Positions 12,262 through 23,722 of a DNA stretch of 64,000 nt are shown piece by piece; position 1 is the stretch's first letter; every line of letters begins with the position of its first letter. Source of the stretch: Nannobrachium achirus (lineage: Eukaryota; Chordata; Actinopteri; Myctophiformes; Myctophidae). The notes beneath the pieces were generated by a model. The model ran no database searches. It was not told the DNA's origin and saw nothing but the letters and a program-made list of their open reading frames with translations. A program made the position numbers and the translations under genes. The DNA is taken from assembly GCA_963921795.1 (NCBI GenBank), contig OY997642.1, forward strand, positions 31,394,060 through 31,458,059, read 5' to 3'.

Positions 12262-12690
12262 AGGTACCCATTATTGTGTATCATTATTTTATGCTTTAAC
12301 TATTGAAAAATAGCAGATATACAAGCTCACAGCTTGATAGATGTGCTATTTTTGAAAGATTGTGAAAATTTGAATTTTGACCCGATTCTATAAGTGTCTT
12401 TTGAATCCTTCTAAGGTTTTTTGAAAAACCTATGTTTCTATGTCAGTGGTTCTCAAACTTTTTCATGCGAAGGACCCCCAAAATTATATGTATTTGGCCA
12501 CGGACCCCCATCTCAAAATATTTAGTTCCAGCGACCCCTCCAGAAGCTAAATTTGAGTTACAAACATTCGCTTTAAAAATACATATATTCAAAGATTTGC
12601 ACACATTTTCACAACTTTTTCAAAAATAGCAGATCTACAAGCGCTGTGAGCTTGTATATCTGCTATTTTTCAATAGTTAAAGCATTCAAT
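12262..12690. mobile_element. Composite of palindromic modules around a family D hAT fragment
   Basis: The outer edges TGCTTTAACTATTGAAAAAT (from 12292) and its reverse complement (to 12687) form a long inverted repeat. Between them is the start of a hAT-like family D element, CAGTGGTTCTCAAACTTT at 12444. A reduced module lies at 12305-12353 and a second at 12622-12671. The same arrangement is seen inside element K at 44049-44486. Confidence 0.65.
12622..12671. repeat. Palindromic module, short centre
   Basis: AAAAATAGCAGATCTACAAG pairs with CTTGTATATCTGCTATTTTT around a reduced GCGCTGTGAG centre. Confidence 0.8.
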
Positions 12691-12710
12691 AATTCTAGGC
12701 CTGAATGGGT

Positions 12711-12872
12711 TAAGCTCCAAATATTGTGAATATTGCACACCACGTTGTGAGCTTGCAGATCCACTATTTGGAGGGGAGAAAATGTTTGAAAATGTTCACC
12801 TATAATGACATGCCCAAAATAGAGATGCCAGGTTGAAAGTGGTTCATAAAAAATGAATGGTTGCAAACAAGC
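12711..12872. repeat. Degenerate palindromic module with its flank
   Basis: CTCCAAATA and CTATTTGGAG bracket a right arm ACGTTGTGAGCTTGCAGATC, while the left arm is eroded. The flank TATAATGACATGCCCAAAATAG recurs in part near 37915 and 39105, next to other modules or their remains. Confidence 0.55.
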
Positions 12873-12899
12873 AAACACATAACATGTTTCCTATTATAT

Positions 12900-13184
12900 G
12901 TAGATGGGCGGGCATTGACTGGATTGCACTCAGCATTGTTCTGAATTCAGATTAATCTGCAAAACAATTAAAAATAAATAAATAAATAAATCTGAGTTTG
13001 GGAAAATATGCATAAAAGAATTTGGGGTTAAATGTGAACACTTGGGGGTGGCAATCACCAATCCCCTGAGACCCCGTTCTATAAAGTATGTCAATATTTT
13101 ACTGTACATTCATTGGACTGCATCTGTCAGCTGAGCCATATGCCATTAGTTATTCACAGTGCTGCATTTTTAACATGCATAGAA
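12900..13184. other. Unassigned sequence
   Basis: A short (AAATA)n tract near 12969-12991; otherwise nothing recognised. Confidence 0.4.
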
Positions 13185-13262
13185 GACCCAGTGGGGATCT
13201 AACCTTATAGCCCTTGGCAGGGCTTATGACATTCTGTACCCACTAAGCTGTGCAGGACCACA
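13185..13262 (-). mobile_element. Possible tRNA-derived SINE head
   Basis: Read on the minus strand, CAGCTTAGTGGGTA resembles a polymerase III A box and GGTTAGATCCCC, about 35 bases downstream, resembles a B box. Spacing and order fit a tRNA-related promoter. No tRNA cloverleaf was confirmed and the SINE body beyond 13185 is not recognised, so a diverged tRNA pseudogene is also possible. Confidence 0.42.
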
Positions 13263-13484
13263 TAGACTTGAATAATTAATTCAGACAGACACGTGGATAT
13301 CCACGTCCATATTTTAACACACTCCTACAGTAGCTGCTCAAGACAGTGATCCACATTTTCCTTATCAGTTTACCTGCTTAAGTCCTACATAATCTTCTTG
13401 TTCATTGGCCGCATACTACATATTTGACTGGACTATATCCACGAGTTTCCTACGCCCCATAGTGCATTGCGCAAACGTCTGCAC

Positions 13485-13620
13485 CGAGGTTCCGCCGCCG
13501 ATTTACAAGCTCACAACGGGTTGCATCTGCGACGCGACATGAGCTTGTATGTCTGCTGTTAAACGTTTAAAAGTTTGGTCCTGATAGTCTCCAGTAAACT
13601 CCCGCGGAAACTTGTGGATA
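13485..13620. repeat. Palindromic module in a diverged host element
   Basis: TTTACAAGCTCACAACG pairs with the right arm ATGAGCTTGTATGTCTGC (13499-13560). CCGAGGTTCCGCC before and CGCGGAAACTTG after are weakly inverted and may be worn family B ends. Confidence 0.65.
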
Positions 13621-13754
13621 CATGTCGAGGTTATTATAGCTTTGTGGTTTCATTATTATGATTTCTTTTTTTTCCACTTTTTCATTTTTAATTTCAGTTG
13701 ATAAGTTTAAAAATGTTCATGCTTAGTTTTAGTTTATTTCTCTCTAGTTACAGT

Positions 13755-13976
13755 CAGGGCTGTATTAACCATTGGGCTGGTGGGGCCGTTGCCAGGGGCC
13801 CTTGTCTCTGGGGCCCTTGGGGTAACTGGGCCGCGTGGTCATTGCTTTCTTGGCCCACAGATGATCATCATGGCTTAAAATCTGAGTTGTGCACGTCGGG
13901 AGGGAGGGTTATGGAGGGTGGGGGGGCCCTAAAAAATTATCGGCCAGGAGTCCTCGCGGGGGTTAATCCATCCCTG
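13755..13976. mobile_element. hAT MITE family J, perfect 8-bp duplication
   Basis: Starts CAGGGCTGTATTAACC and ends GGGTTAATCCATCCCTG. GTTACAGT lies directly on both sides (13747-13754 and 13977-13984). The 222-bp interior is G-rich (GGGGCCC words) and non-coding. A related terminus lies at 9301. Confidence 0.9.
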
Positions 13977-13984
13977 GTTACAGT

Positions 13985-14497
13985 GTAAGGTCATACAGGT
14001 ATTGTGTAATTAAAATAATGATGATTAAGGAGGATAGATTGAGCACATCACAAAACAACAACAGTCCACAAGCCTTAAATGTAAATTAGCCAATAGACAC
14101 AAATTAACAGCATGTACTGTATTAGTCAGTCTGAGAAAAAACAAACAAACAAAACAAATAAATAAATGAATACAAATGAATTATTCCCAATGAGTTGGAC
14201 TGCCCTGGCTGCACCCGATGCAGTGCTGCAGGTCAATGGCAAATCATTGCAGTTGATCAATAATACAATACCTCACAGTTTTTCTTGACATCATACAGTG
14301 AATACAACGAACGCTTTGGACACTTGAAACATACATGCACAGTACCTGGTGGTGCACACTGCGATGTTCCATTTCAGTCCGGATGCTGACGTGCTTTGCT
14401 TTTTTATGTAAAGTTGACGTACCCTTGTAGTATGAAGAAGTGCTTGCATTATGAATGAATCAGCTGTTTCAAATACAACTTTTCAAGGGCTTGTCTC

Positions 14498-14498
<1 letters not shown>
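13985..14498. other. Unassigned sequence
   Basis: Short (AAAC)n/(AAAT)n words near 14137-14180; nothing else recognised. Confidence 0.4.

Positions 14499-14573
<75 letters not shown>
14499..14573. repeat. (GT)37 microsatellite
   Basis: A clean GT tract ending GTGCACGC. Confidence 0.98.
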
Positions 14574-14574
<1 letters not shown>

Positions 14575-15002
14575 ACGCATTCAACTTTTTTTTATTTTCT
14601 TTGTCTTGTTTTGATCTCAAGGAAAACCCTCTGCTCCGGAGACGTTCTATTTCTCAGGGCAAACGCAAAGGAAGGCCTGAGAGCAGAAACGCCTCCGTTG
14701 TTTGTCAGAGACTGCTGCGGTGAATTGAGTTGAGTGAGGGAGAGAGGACTGTTTCTTAATAGCCTGTTTCCCAGGCCAGAATGCAGTGCACACACAGAGA
14801 AGATGCACTTCCACAACGGTTTGTGAGGCGGGAGCACTAACGACATCCGATATGGCTGGGGAAGTTTTGGATAGACAGCCTCACTTCATTTCCAGAGCTG
14901 CAATGTTCAACGTTGTTGACGGCTGCAATGTTTGACGTTGTTGACGTACAGTATACTCCTGCCATTCATCGGTCGCATTAGGGTGCATGTTGACCTCTAA
15001 AC
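14574..15002. other. Unassigned sequence
   Basis: A small direct repeat (CAATGTTCAACGTTGTTGACG / CAATGTTTGACGTTGTTGACG, shown here only as similar words) lies near 14900-14946. No gene recognised. Confidence 0.4.
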
Positions 15003-15005
15003 AGG

Positions 15006-15242
15006 ATGAAAGGAATCAGTATACAAAAAGTTACCGACACCCACAGCTACAACACTAGAGGGAGCGCACACAACGATTTGATAATACAAACCCATATTAC
15101 AAATATGGGAAAATTCTCCTTTTACAACACTGCCACACAAGTGTGGAATTCCTTGACGATTTCCCTTAAAACATGTAAATCTCTGGCCTCCTTCAAAACG
15201 GCCCTGAAAATTCACCTTTCAGGTGACCAGAGGCGAAGGTAG
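15006..15242 (+). pseudogene. LINE ORF2 C-terminal fragment
   Basis: The frame contains HSYNTRG, then GKFSFYNTATQVWNSL, then SLASFKTALKIHL before the stop. This order (H-YNTR, GK-SF-Y-A--WN-L, S---FK--LK--L) is the known C-terminal signature downstream of the reverse transcriptase in L2/Jockey-type non-LTR elements. No catalytic reverse-transcriptase or endonuclease motif is included. The start shown is only the first Met in the fragment. Confidence 0.75.
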
Positions 15243-15277
15243 TCATCACTTCTCCCATAAGACAGGCGAGAAGTGAG

Positions 15278-15295
15278 CCCCCCCCCCCCCCCCCC
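15278..15295. repeat. C18 homopolymer in the LINE 3' UTR
   Basis: An uninterrupted run of C. Confidence 0.95.
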
Positions 15296-15565
15296 TTTTA
15301 TACCACCCACCCCCACTTTATATAATGTATTTTTTATTTTTTTAAATGCAACAAATGTTATTGTTGCTAACTTGCTGTGTTTGTAATATTAGTGCCAAGG
15401 ACTTCCGACATAAAAAAAGACTGTAAAAGACCTTATTTGGGATGTTCCTGTTGGGCAGGATGTTCTACTGTAACTGTACTGTGCCGTGCTGCATCTTAAA
15501 TGTGACTACTGTACATGTGATGTTGTTCATTGTGACTAATAAAACATTCAATCAATCAATCAAAA

Positions 15566-16681
15566 GTATTTTGGAAGCACATTAGGAGAGGTGGCAGTTG
15601 GAGTCTGCAGTGCACGTCATACTGGAGAAGCAGTATAGCTGGGTTATACCGAGCTGCCAGGTTCTGCATACACGCTGCCCTCCTCAGTGACATGTGACTG
15701 AAGAACTAGCAAAACGCTTAGAACCATTAGACAGGCTCCTGCTGGGTTTAGCATCAAACTGCGGGGGATCGGGGATCGGTTGATAAGAATGCCAACCGAA
15801 ACCTTCCTGGAGGAAGGACTTCAGCAGCACTTGAGCTTAATTGGTACTCCACAGCAGTAGTCAGCAGGTGTGCCGCGCAGGGTTGAGCAGGTATGGCGCT
15901 ACTTGTGGGACCGGCTGTCACTCTGAAGCTGGTCTGTGTGCAGATGCGTCAATTGGGTATGGCAGGGGTATGCAGCTGCCATATACCCTGGGTCCCGGGG
16001 GGGAAATTAAAGTTACTTTTAAATATAAATACATGAATGTCTCTTTGTCTATCTGTGCTGGTTATTATGTTATACAATACAGTAAAATAACTACAAATGC
16101 AAAGTTTTACAAAATGGTCACTTCAACAAGGTATATATTCTCCACATTTTTATTCATCTTGACAGAATGGTATATTCCCAGAATGGTATATTCCCAGGTT
16201 ACGCAGGTCAGCTGCACAGGTGCAATGCATTATTGTTAATTGTGGCACGTTTACTAACATGCCAAGTTTAGCTGCGCTTGAACCGTTTCAGGCTGCCATA
16301 TCCATCCCAAGAAACCGTAGAAACGGGGGGAAAAAAGAAAATGTACTTCTTAAAATAAATGAATCGTGCCTGTTGATAAGGTATGGCAACATGACTGGTG
16401 TCTCAGTCATTTTGCCATACCTTAGCTTTTTCTGAACTGACGCCACTGTCTGTGTGAATTGGAAACAGGGCTCCTCTAGCTAGCTTAGCCCAATCGCTCG
16501 CGAGAGGGCTCAAATCCTCATACACTTGGTTTAGTTTCAGCAGTCATATCGGCATAATATCAAAAGTGCTGTTCCAGCATGTGAGTTTTGCCACACCTTT
16601 TGATGATTGCTTCATTCGCCACTGATGGATTCCTCTCTGTAACAGCTTTCTTGCTTCCAATATGACTGAGTCAGCAGCACC
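15566..16681. other. Unassigned sequence
   Basis: AGAATGGTATATTCCC is directly repeated near 16164-16197. No transposon ends or genes recognised. Confidence 0.45.
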
Positions 16682-17103
16682 AATGGTGTTAAGTAACTAA
16701 GTACATTTTCTTAAGTACTGTACTAAAGTACAATTTTTTGGTATTTGTACTTTACTTGAGTATTTCCAATTTCCAATACTTTAACTTCTACTCCACTACA
16801 TTTCTTTGTACCTTTACTCCACTACATTCATTTGAAAACTTTAGTTACTAGTTACTTTGCAGATATAAATTATAATATTATAAAACATTAACCACTTTAG
16901 CCCTATTTTATACGTTGGCTATTTGAAGATCGCTGATCTACAAGCTCACAACGTGTCGCATGGCGGCTCGTTGTGAGATTGTAGATAAGCTATTTTCAAA
17001 CATTTTGTACTTTTACTTTCAGTGCTTTAAGTACATTTTTGATACCAATACTTTTGTACTTTTACTCAAGTACATTTTGAATCCCTGACTTTTACTTGTA
17101 AGG
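16682..17103. mobile_element. hAT MITE family E, copy 1 (right end worn)
   Basis: Carries AAGTACATTTTC, TACTTTACTTGAGTATTTCC, CTTCTACTCCACTACAT and TTTTACTCAAGTACATTTT in the same order as the complete copy at 21818-22322. The palindromic module lies at 16922-16999. The right terminus after ACTTTTACTTGTAA is missing. Confidence 0.75.
16922..16999. repeat. Palindromic module in E1
   Basis: TTTGAAGATCGCTGATCTAC pairs with GTAGATAAGCTATTTTCAAA. The inner stem is GTGTCGC-type and imperfect. Confidence 0.85.
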
Positions 17104-17199
17104 GCACAGTCACACCAAAGTATGGATGGCAGCTGATAAACTCTTTTTGTGCGCAGCCAGCGGATTCTCCCAATAACCAGTGACAACCACTTCCTTAGT

Positions 17200-17430
17200 A
17201 GATAGATAGATAGATAGATAGATACCTTTATTATCCCAAGGGGGAAATTCAGTCTTGGGACAGTCCGCCTTCGACTCACCCGATTGGACAGAGCCTCAGA
17301 GGGGAAAAACAGTGCTTCAAGCATAAACACAAGGTCTGCGTGGGCACGCTGAAAGCTCGGGTGCTTTCTAGCATCTTTCATAGGGAGCTGAATGGTGCCA
17401 TGCATGGGATTCTCTGGATCTTGTTCTCCC
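17200..17430 (-). mobile_element. LINE 3' end with (TATC)n tail
   Basis: On the minus strand the sequence runs through GAATTTCCCCCTTGGGATAA, then TAAAGGTATC, then a (TATC)n tail (17200-17224 on the plus strand). This GAATTTCCCC..AATAAAGTATC followed by (TATC)n ending is, from memory, very common on fish non-LTR elements. The upstream minus-strand frame has a short open stretch (RKHPSFQRAHADLVFMLEAL) but no motif that fixes the clade. Confidence 0.65.
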
Positions 17431-18930
17431 CATCATCTGGCAGGTCAAGTTCTTAGCCAAGCAAAGAGGGAAAACGGATAAACTATTGGACAGTTAAAAC
17501 ATAAAATATAAAGCTCTCCAAGAACAGTAAAGTTGGGATTCTATTGTAATCCCACTTGAGCCGTGTATTTGATTTAATAAAACCTGGTTTATGAACTAGG
17601 GATTTAGGCTGGGCTCACGCTAGCTTTTACAGCAGGGATCATATACTTTACTGTAAATGAGCTCACTTGTTTTATTATATTTAATATCTTACGCTATGGA
17701 CCATGGACTCCCCCCTCCACCTGATACATTGTTTTTCATTTTGATCTTTGATGTAAAAGTACAGAATGTCAGTGTCAATTTCTTTCTATAGGCTGAAGCT
17801 AGGCTATACCATGAATTTTAAAAAGTGTAAACTACTAAAATGGCTGTGACCTCAGCATCAACATTAGTAGGCTTGTTTTATATACCGTTGGCTACTAATG
17901 CAGGATAATTGAGTACAAAACATTAATATAATTATTAATTATAGTAATTTTAATGAAATATAGGCTATCTGCAATTTGTATTTACCTTTTTTTTCTAGCT
18001 AGCTAGCCTATACTTGTATTTATTTAATATTGAATACTAGCGGGCCACTACTATCAACTATGCTGTTATCATTGTGAACAAAGGAAATTATTAACTATTT
18101 AAACCAATACGCTGACTGAAAAAGAAGTACAATTAACAAGCCGACAACGCATTCATTGCAACTCTTTTCAACGAATAATCACCTCTTACTGTATGTCATG
18201 TCCAGACTCCAGAATCGGGAGTTCAGACAAAAGAGAAAATGTGAAGACAAAAAGGCCTCTTGTCATCAGACTGCTCTGTCCCTGACTCGTATCCACTATT
18301 CATCCTACCTGTCTCCAGCACCTCTTGGCTGAGCCTGTGAAATATTAACATCTGCTGACTCCACTTTGCTCTCGCCTTCTATCACTAAGCAGCCGCACTG
18401 TATTGCCGATGTTGGGAGCAGTTATCTGTCATAGTGAGCAGCACCGCGTCTTCTCCTACACCCCATGCATCTAATGTCTGATCAATGCAGCGGGCAATGG
18501 ACTCCCCTGTGTGTCAGTGGCCCATTCGGTGCAGGTTAAGCAGAGCATGGTGAACCTGCCCTGTGGGTGTGGATGATAAAAAACAAGCTGACACACACAT
18601 GAGAGATGGTGTTAATCCTCTCTTGCTCCAACCATCTACACACACAGGTTCAGCTTCTTTGCCTTCCTTATTTTTTATTTTATTTTTTTCCATGTATGCT
18701 TTACTGTAGGCTATCCATCTTTTCCCCAATAGCCCACACAGGTCGGGCTGGCCAAGATGGATATGTGCTGTGAGGTGGGCACTTTTCTAGTTTACTTTGT
18801 TTCTAGTTTGATGACATGTACAGTTAGGTATGCTTTTCTAATTTATGGGTCTGTTGTTGTGAGTTGTGACCTCCCCTGGACCAGCTGCATAGACATGCTT
18901 AATTGTCTACTGCAAGTTGCTTGTAGCATG
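17431..18930. other. Unassigned sequence; part may be regulatory
   Basis: 17431-18280 is AT-rich with nothing recognised. 18290-18530 has balanced composition, little repetition and no recognised transposon words, and may be conserved non-coding DNA. This is an impression from composition only. Confidence 0.3.
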
Positions 18931-19397
18931 CAGGCACGTGCACACATAAGGGGGCTTGAGCCCCTGCCCTTTTATCCATCTGTAAAAAAGTGCCCTCTCC
19001 AGACAGACCATGAATGCAGTTTTTACTATGGTGAAAGAAATGCAAACACCAAACGCCCTCTTTCCATGCCATGCCATAGCCTATACCTGAAGGCAGCATT
19101 CAAGAGAATTAATTGCCTTGTCCAAACTCTCCTGAACCTGAATGCAGCATCTTATGTTGAAATAATTGCCCTCTCTGTGTAGAAATCCATGTCGTATGCC
19201 ACATCTCCAGTATTGACTTGATTATACTTACCGGTAGTTCAGTGTGGTATCAAGCACCGAAAATAGCCGACCTCCAAGCTCACAACGCGCCATAGCATGA
19301 CGCGTTGTGAGCTTGGAGGTCTGCTATTTTCGATATTTTGACCAAAAGGCCCTTTTAGAAAATTCAGCCCCTGCCTGTCTAACTCTGCACGTCCCTG
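18931..19397. mobile_element. hAT MITE family I, copy 2
   Basis: Same ends as copy 1 at 3658 (CAGGCACGTGCAC and GCACGTCCCTG). The flanking octamers are GTAGCATG (18923-18930) and GTGGCATG (19398-19405), a target duplication with one later change. The longer length compared with copy 1 comes mainly from a fuller palindromic module and small indels. Confidence 0.88.
19259..19331. repeat. Palindromic module in family I copy 2, intact
   Basis: GCCGACCTCCAAGC pairs with GCTTGGAGGTCTGC, and the inner stem CACAACGCG pairs with CGCGTTGTG. The CTCC/GGAG change is compensated in the opposite arm relative to CTAC/GTAG in other families. Confidence 0.92.
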
Positions 19398-19734
19398 GTG
19401 GCATGGCCTGAATGACAGGAATCCAGTAAGGCTGTGACCTTTTATGCTCCTGCAGTCAAGCACTGTCAACATGATTATGCAAGTGGAAGGTCAGACAGGT
19501 TGTTTTGACAAGTTATTCTTTATTTTTAATAGAGTCCTCTGTGACTACGAGGTCTCTACAAGGCAGGAAGATGATTCCATTTTACAACAGAGCATCTCAA
19601 TGCGATTATACTTCCTGAACTTTGTTCACAACTTTTACTGCTACTCTACTATTAAGGAGTAATGGTGGTGTGAATATAATGTTGATGGTTCATAGCTTAA
19701 TTCCAGTGAACAAAAAATACAGTTAAAACAGGAA

Positions 19735-19915
19735 AAAAGGGTTATATACCGGCACTCCGAATCGCTATTCAGACCCCCTAACCCTAACCTCAGTAAAACT
19801 AACGCTGGTGAATGCTAACCTGGTGAAATGCTAACCTGCCGATGCTGGTGAATGCTAACCTGGTTTCGGAATGGGGATGTTTCGGAATGTAGACACGTCC
19901 CCCATTTTAATACTG
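19735..19915. repeat. Small tandem repeat of GGTGAATGCTAACCT words
   Basis: Three GCTAACCTG units with GGTGAA spacers lie at about 19806-19863, with weakly inverted flanks (CACTCCGAATC and TTTCGGAATG). It may be a small MITE, but the ends are not clear. Confidence 0.45.
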
Positions 19916-20011
19916 TAATACATGTATGTATGTCTCAAGCAGGAAAAGCATTGTTGCAGTAGTTAGCCCCTTAAACCCCATATGGTTGTGTGGAGTCAGG
20001 TCCTTTCTGTT

Positions 20012-20080
20012 GTGTCGCGTTATGAGCTTGTCGATCTGCTGTTTTCAGCGAAAGCTTTCCCCACAATACGGATGCTAGGG
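20012..20080. repeat. Half palindromic module
   Basis: Only the right arm is kept: TTATGAGCTTGTCGATCTGC followed by TGTTTTCAGCGAAAG. The sequence just after (ACAATACGGATGCTAGG) resembles the flank of family C and F modules. Confidence 0.6.
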
Positions 20081-20089
20081 TTTCAATAA

Positions 20090-21141
20090 TAACGACAAAA
20101 TGTTCATGTGTCACGTCGCACACAGGATACCGAAGTCATACCTCAGCTCTTTTGAAACAAAATATATGTTTTAAATTCTTTTAAATTCATAGATTTAGCA
20201 TCTTATATCTATCCTATATTTGCATTTAGGCCTATCGGCTGAAACAGAAAGAAGAATACAGTATAGGTTATTCAAGGCTATAGTGTGTGTTTTACAGAAT
20301 TAACAAATTCTGATACATTTGATAAGCTATAGAACCCCATGATCCCATGCAATAGATTCAAATTATTGGGAGCTTTAATGTAAATCAATGTAATTGTTTG
20401 TAATGTTGTTGCTGCTGCTGCAGTAGGCTAAAGGCCCGCAACACTCCAAATTAAATAAAGTCTTTACGGTGCACGGCTCAATATCATGAAACAGTGAAGA
20501 AGTTGCCAGCACACAAGGAATCTCCTTTTCACAGGATTTATTTACCTCTTGGACAGAATCAGAAAAACAATTCTCTGATCAATAAAACTATATGCTCTGC
20601 TTCCTGTCATGTGGTTGGGTGTGTTTTGGCTAGGCTGAATAGCCCAGATTATTCAAGGCATTGCAGCCTTTGAAGAGAACGTGATTGGCATGTCCCTCCC
20701 TGCACCAGATGACGACACGTATTGTGTCACTTGTCAACTTGTTTCCACAGAGAGGTGGATCCGAAGGCCATTTTGGAGGTAAATCTCCATTAGATGCTTT
20801 TAGAGAAAAGCTGAGTGACAAAAACCACAGGATTTCATATAAAAAACTACAAAATTGAAAAAAAATTAATCTCAACCATAATTCTGATACCGTTGTTAAA
20901 ACATATATGCAAGTAAAACATAATAATTTGTGTAGACAATGAAGGGAATGGCCACAAACAAAAATGGTCACAACCTTTCTGACTTTGGGATTATTTGCCA
21001 GGTCATGCTTGTTTTGGCGGAAAGCACAGTGAGAGGATGAGGGTCTCATTGGCGAGCAAGAGGTTACAGTAGATTGTGAAGGCAAAGGGCTGGGCGAGGG
21101 AATGATGTGCCTCCCACAGTAGGAGTTGATCCTCTGACATT
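20090..21141. other. Unassigned sequence
   Basis: No transposon ends recognised. 20630-20860 has balanced composition and could be conserved non-coding DNA, which is unproven. Confidence 0.35.
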
Positions 21142-21142
21142 G

Positions 21143-21182
<40 letters not shown>

Positions 21183-21184
21183 TG
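21142..21184. repeat. (GTGC)n microsatellite
   Basis: About ten GTGC units. It lies next to a short inverted repeat, GTTGTCTCA / TGAGACAAC, at 21184-21202. Confidence 0.95.
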
Positions 21185-21363
21185 TTGTCTCAATGAGACA
21201 ACAGTACGCCTTGGGTTCTCCATCTCCTGTTTTCAACTTTTTCGTGCTCCAGTTGTAATTGGTGTCCATCGCCCCTCTCTACCGAGGTCTATCCCTGCAG
21301 GCATTATGTGATTCATCAAATCAGCATTGCAGAGGGGAGAGAGATAGGAGGGACAGGATCATA

Positions 21364-21622
21364 TCGCCGTTGTCGGGGGGAAACCTCGTATCTCCAAGTT
21401 TCAAATTTGTATGTTCTTTCGCAAAGTAAAGCCCTGCTTCATCATACAAGGCCATCGCACAAAAGTAGTGAAAACAGCAGATCTGCAAGCACACAACGCC
21501 TCGCGGTGCGAGGCGTTGTGTGCTTGTAGATCGGCTGTTTTCACTAGTTTAAATCATTTTAAAAATGATAAATACAAAACTAACGGTTTTGGACATACAA
21601 GGTTTCCACCCGACAACGACGA
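21364..21622 (+). mobile_element. Family B MITE, copy 2 (259 bp)
   Basis: TA flanks both ends. TCGCCGTTGTCGGGGGGAAA pairs with the right end CCACCCGACAACGACGA. It has the same length and layout as copy 1, with an intact central palindrome. Confidence 0.88.
21467..21546. repeat. Palindromic module in B2, intact
   Basis: A 37-position stem with two mismatches and a GGT loop. Inner stem CGCCTCGC/GCGAGGCG as in B1. Confidence 0.93.
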
Positions 21623-21817
21623 TATACTGTGTGGATAAGGAAGAGTAAAAATAACCAAACAAAAAAGAGAAACTAAGACAGAAAGACAGGCAGAGAGTAT
21701 GAAAGAGAGCTAGATAGTATGATAGAGAGTACACAACAACCAGGACACAGGCAAGACAAAGGACAAATGGAGAGAGACATGGAATGAAGAACTAGACACG
21801 CAATAGAAAGATATATG

Positions 21818-22322
21818 CAGCGGTGTAGTAAGTACAGTACATTTACTTATGTACATTTTTTAGGTATTTGTTCTTCACTTTAGTATTTCCGATTTCCAAT
21901 ATTTTTACTTCTACTCCACTACATCTCAGAGGCAAATATTGTACTTTTACTCCATTACAATTATTTGAAAACTTTAGTTACTAGTTACTTCGTAGATTTA
22001 AATTGTTATTACAAAATAAATATACATTAAGTACTTAAGCCCTATATACTGTACATGTTGGCCATTTGAAAATAGACGATCTACAAGCTCACAATGTGTC
22101 GTGATGCGACACATTTTGAGATTTTTATACATAGAAATGGAACATTCTGCATGATGAATACTTTTACTTTTGGTACTTTGGTATTTGATGCCAATACTTT
22201 TGTACTTTTACTCAAGTACATTTTGAATTCTAGTTTTACTTGTAACAGAGTAGGCTATTTCTACATTCCAGTACTGATACTTTTGCTGAAGTAAAACATT
22301 TGAGTACTTTTTTCCACCACTG
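21818..22322. mobile_element. hAT MITE family E, copy 2, perfect 8-bp duplication
   Basis: Begins CAGCGGTGTAGTAAGTAC and ends GTACTTTTTTCCACCACTG. GATATATG flanks both sides (21810-21817 and 22323-22330). The 505-bp interior is a series of TACTTTTACTC-like words and carries a worn palindromic module at 22067-22131. Non-coding. Confidence 0.92.
22067..22131. repeat. Palindromic module in E2, right arm worn
   Basis: The left arm GAAAATAGACGATCTACAAG is clear and the inner stem ATGTGTCG/CGACACAT is intact, but the outer right arm has diverged. Confidence 0.75.
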
Positions 22323-22616
22323 GATATATGATTATTTCATGTGCTTCCATCCTATAGGCAGTGCAAGGCTTCTATATAGAGGCTGTACTAGAGCCAGGTC
22401 CATTGTGGTGAACCATTCATGGAGAAGTCATTTTGCGATGCCACAAAACTCCCCCATGGAGGTCAGCGCTAGTGCCAGGTTCAAAACCGCTGTGCATAAT
22501 GCACAGAGCTGATTCCATCTCAGTCCAGAGAGTTGTGTAAAGCGACAGTGGCCTACATGATGAACACCTACAGTAGCTGTCACACCAGTGGCGGCTAATG
22601 GGATTTTTCTTTTCTT

Positions 22617-22618
<2 letters not shown>

Positions 22619-22648
<30 letters not shown>

Positions 22649-22650
22649 TT
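22619..22650. repeat. (TA)n then T10
   Basis: An AT-alternating tract followed by poly-T. Confidence 0.95.
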
Positions 22651-23381
22651 CCGTGAACGGAATTGCCAGTTTTCCGTTACTCAGATTTCACGAGGTGTAG
22701 TTCCAGACTATATACAGTAGCATTCGGAGATTGTGGAATAGTTGTCTGGCTATACGAGACTACTGGCTTCTCAACATGCATCTAGCATAAAACACCAACC
22801 ACAGAGAATTGTTAATATATTCATCTGTTCATATTTTCTGTTTTCCACTGACTGTAAGGCTGCAGGGAACAAAGAGCTGTTTTTACATTCTTTGCCTACT
22901 TTGTATTAGTGTATCGTAACTCGGTAGAGCTCTTCACTTTGCGTTTTGTTTAAAATATAGAAAAAAATATGAAGGAAAAAAAACTACCTCTATCTCTTTA
23001 CTCTCTTTTCTTTCAGTTTCAGAAACAGTTACTTACACTGTATGAAAGCAAAGCACCTCATTGTGCCACTGCAGTAATTGGGCATGGGGTATGTAAGAAT
23101 GGAGAGAAAAATGGAACAGTCTTGACCGGGGGCCTGCTATGGTCCCTTCTATCTTTAAAAGGCCCCATGGATCTCGGTAGTAATCTTAACTGGGCGTTTG
23201 CTGGTTGCTAAGGGCCATAAAAAGGTTCTGGAAAACAATGTGGCTGGATACAAGTTATGGACAGCCATTTAAACATTGAACCAGACAATGTGCAGCTCGC
23301 CATTGGGACCACAATGCAACAGTGACACAGCACAGGAATGAATACATGCATTCAAAGTTCCAAAGTTGAGATGTATGTATG
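22651..23381. other. Unassigned sequence
   Basis: Nothing recognised. Confidence 0.45.
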
Positions 23382-23424
<43 letters not shown>

Positions 23425-23472
23425 ACATTCATTCATACATTCATACATTCATACATTCATACATTCATTTAT
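23382..23472. repeat. (GATT)n followed by (CATT/CATA)n
   Basis: About ten GATT units switch to CATTCATA units with few interruptions. Confidence 0.95.
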
Positions 23473-23648
23473 CCGTTTAAAAATATATTCTCTGCATGAT
23501 AATCAAATTCGCCCGTGAAAACTATACTATACAAAGTAGCAAATTGGTTCTGGCCAGTGTTTACAGCTGGTGTGAAAAACTGATGAAGTCTGACAGGTTG
23601 TTTTCTTTGATGTGGTATTCTGAGTGGAATGAAAAGATTGTTGAAGAT

Positions 23649-23722
23649 GCATGCATGGGTGCGTGGGTGCGTGCGTGTGTGTTTGCGTTCTTGCGTGCGT
23701 GCGTGCGTGCGTGCGTGTGTTG
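23649..23722. repeat. (GCGT)n-type microsatellite, impure
   Basis: GTGC/GCGT units with GT and TT interruptions. Confidence 0.9.

Larger units (their letters stand above)
15003..15564 (+). mobile_element. 5'-truncated LINE with ORF2 tail, 3' UTR and (AATC)n tail
   Basis: The coding tail is followed by about 320 bases of untranslated sequence holding a C18 run, then AATAAAACATTC and an (AATC)n tail. A microsatellite-like 3' tail in place of poly(A) is typical of L2/CR1-type LINEs. The copy keeps only the extreme 3' end, as usual after incomplete reverse transcription. No target duplication was identified. Confidence 0.75.

Noticed and set aside
18757-19182. 141-codon frame as a gene
   Set aside because: Its second half is the family I MITE, and the first half has no supporting motif.
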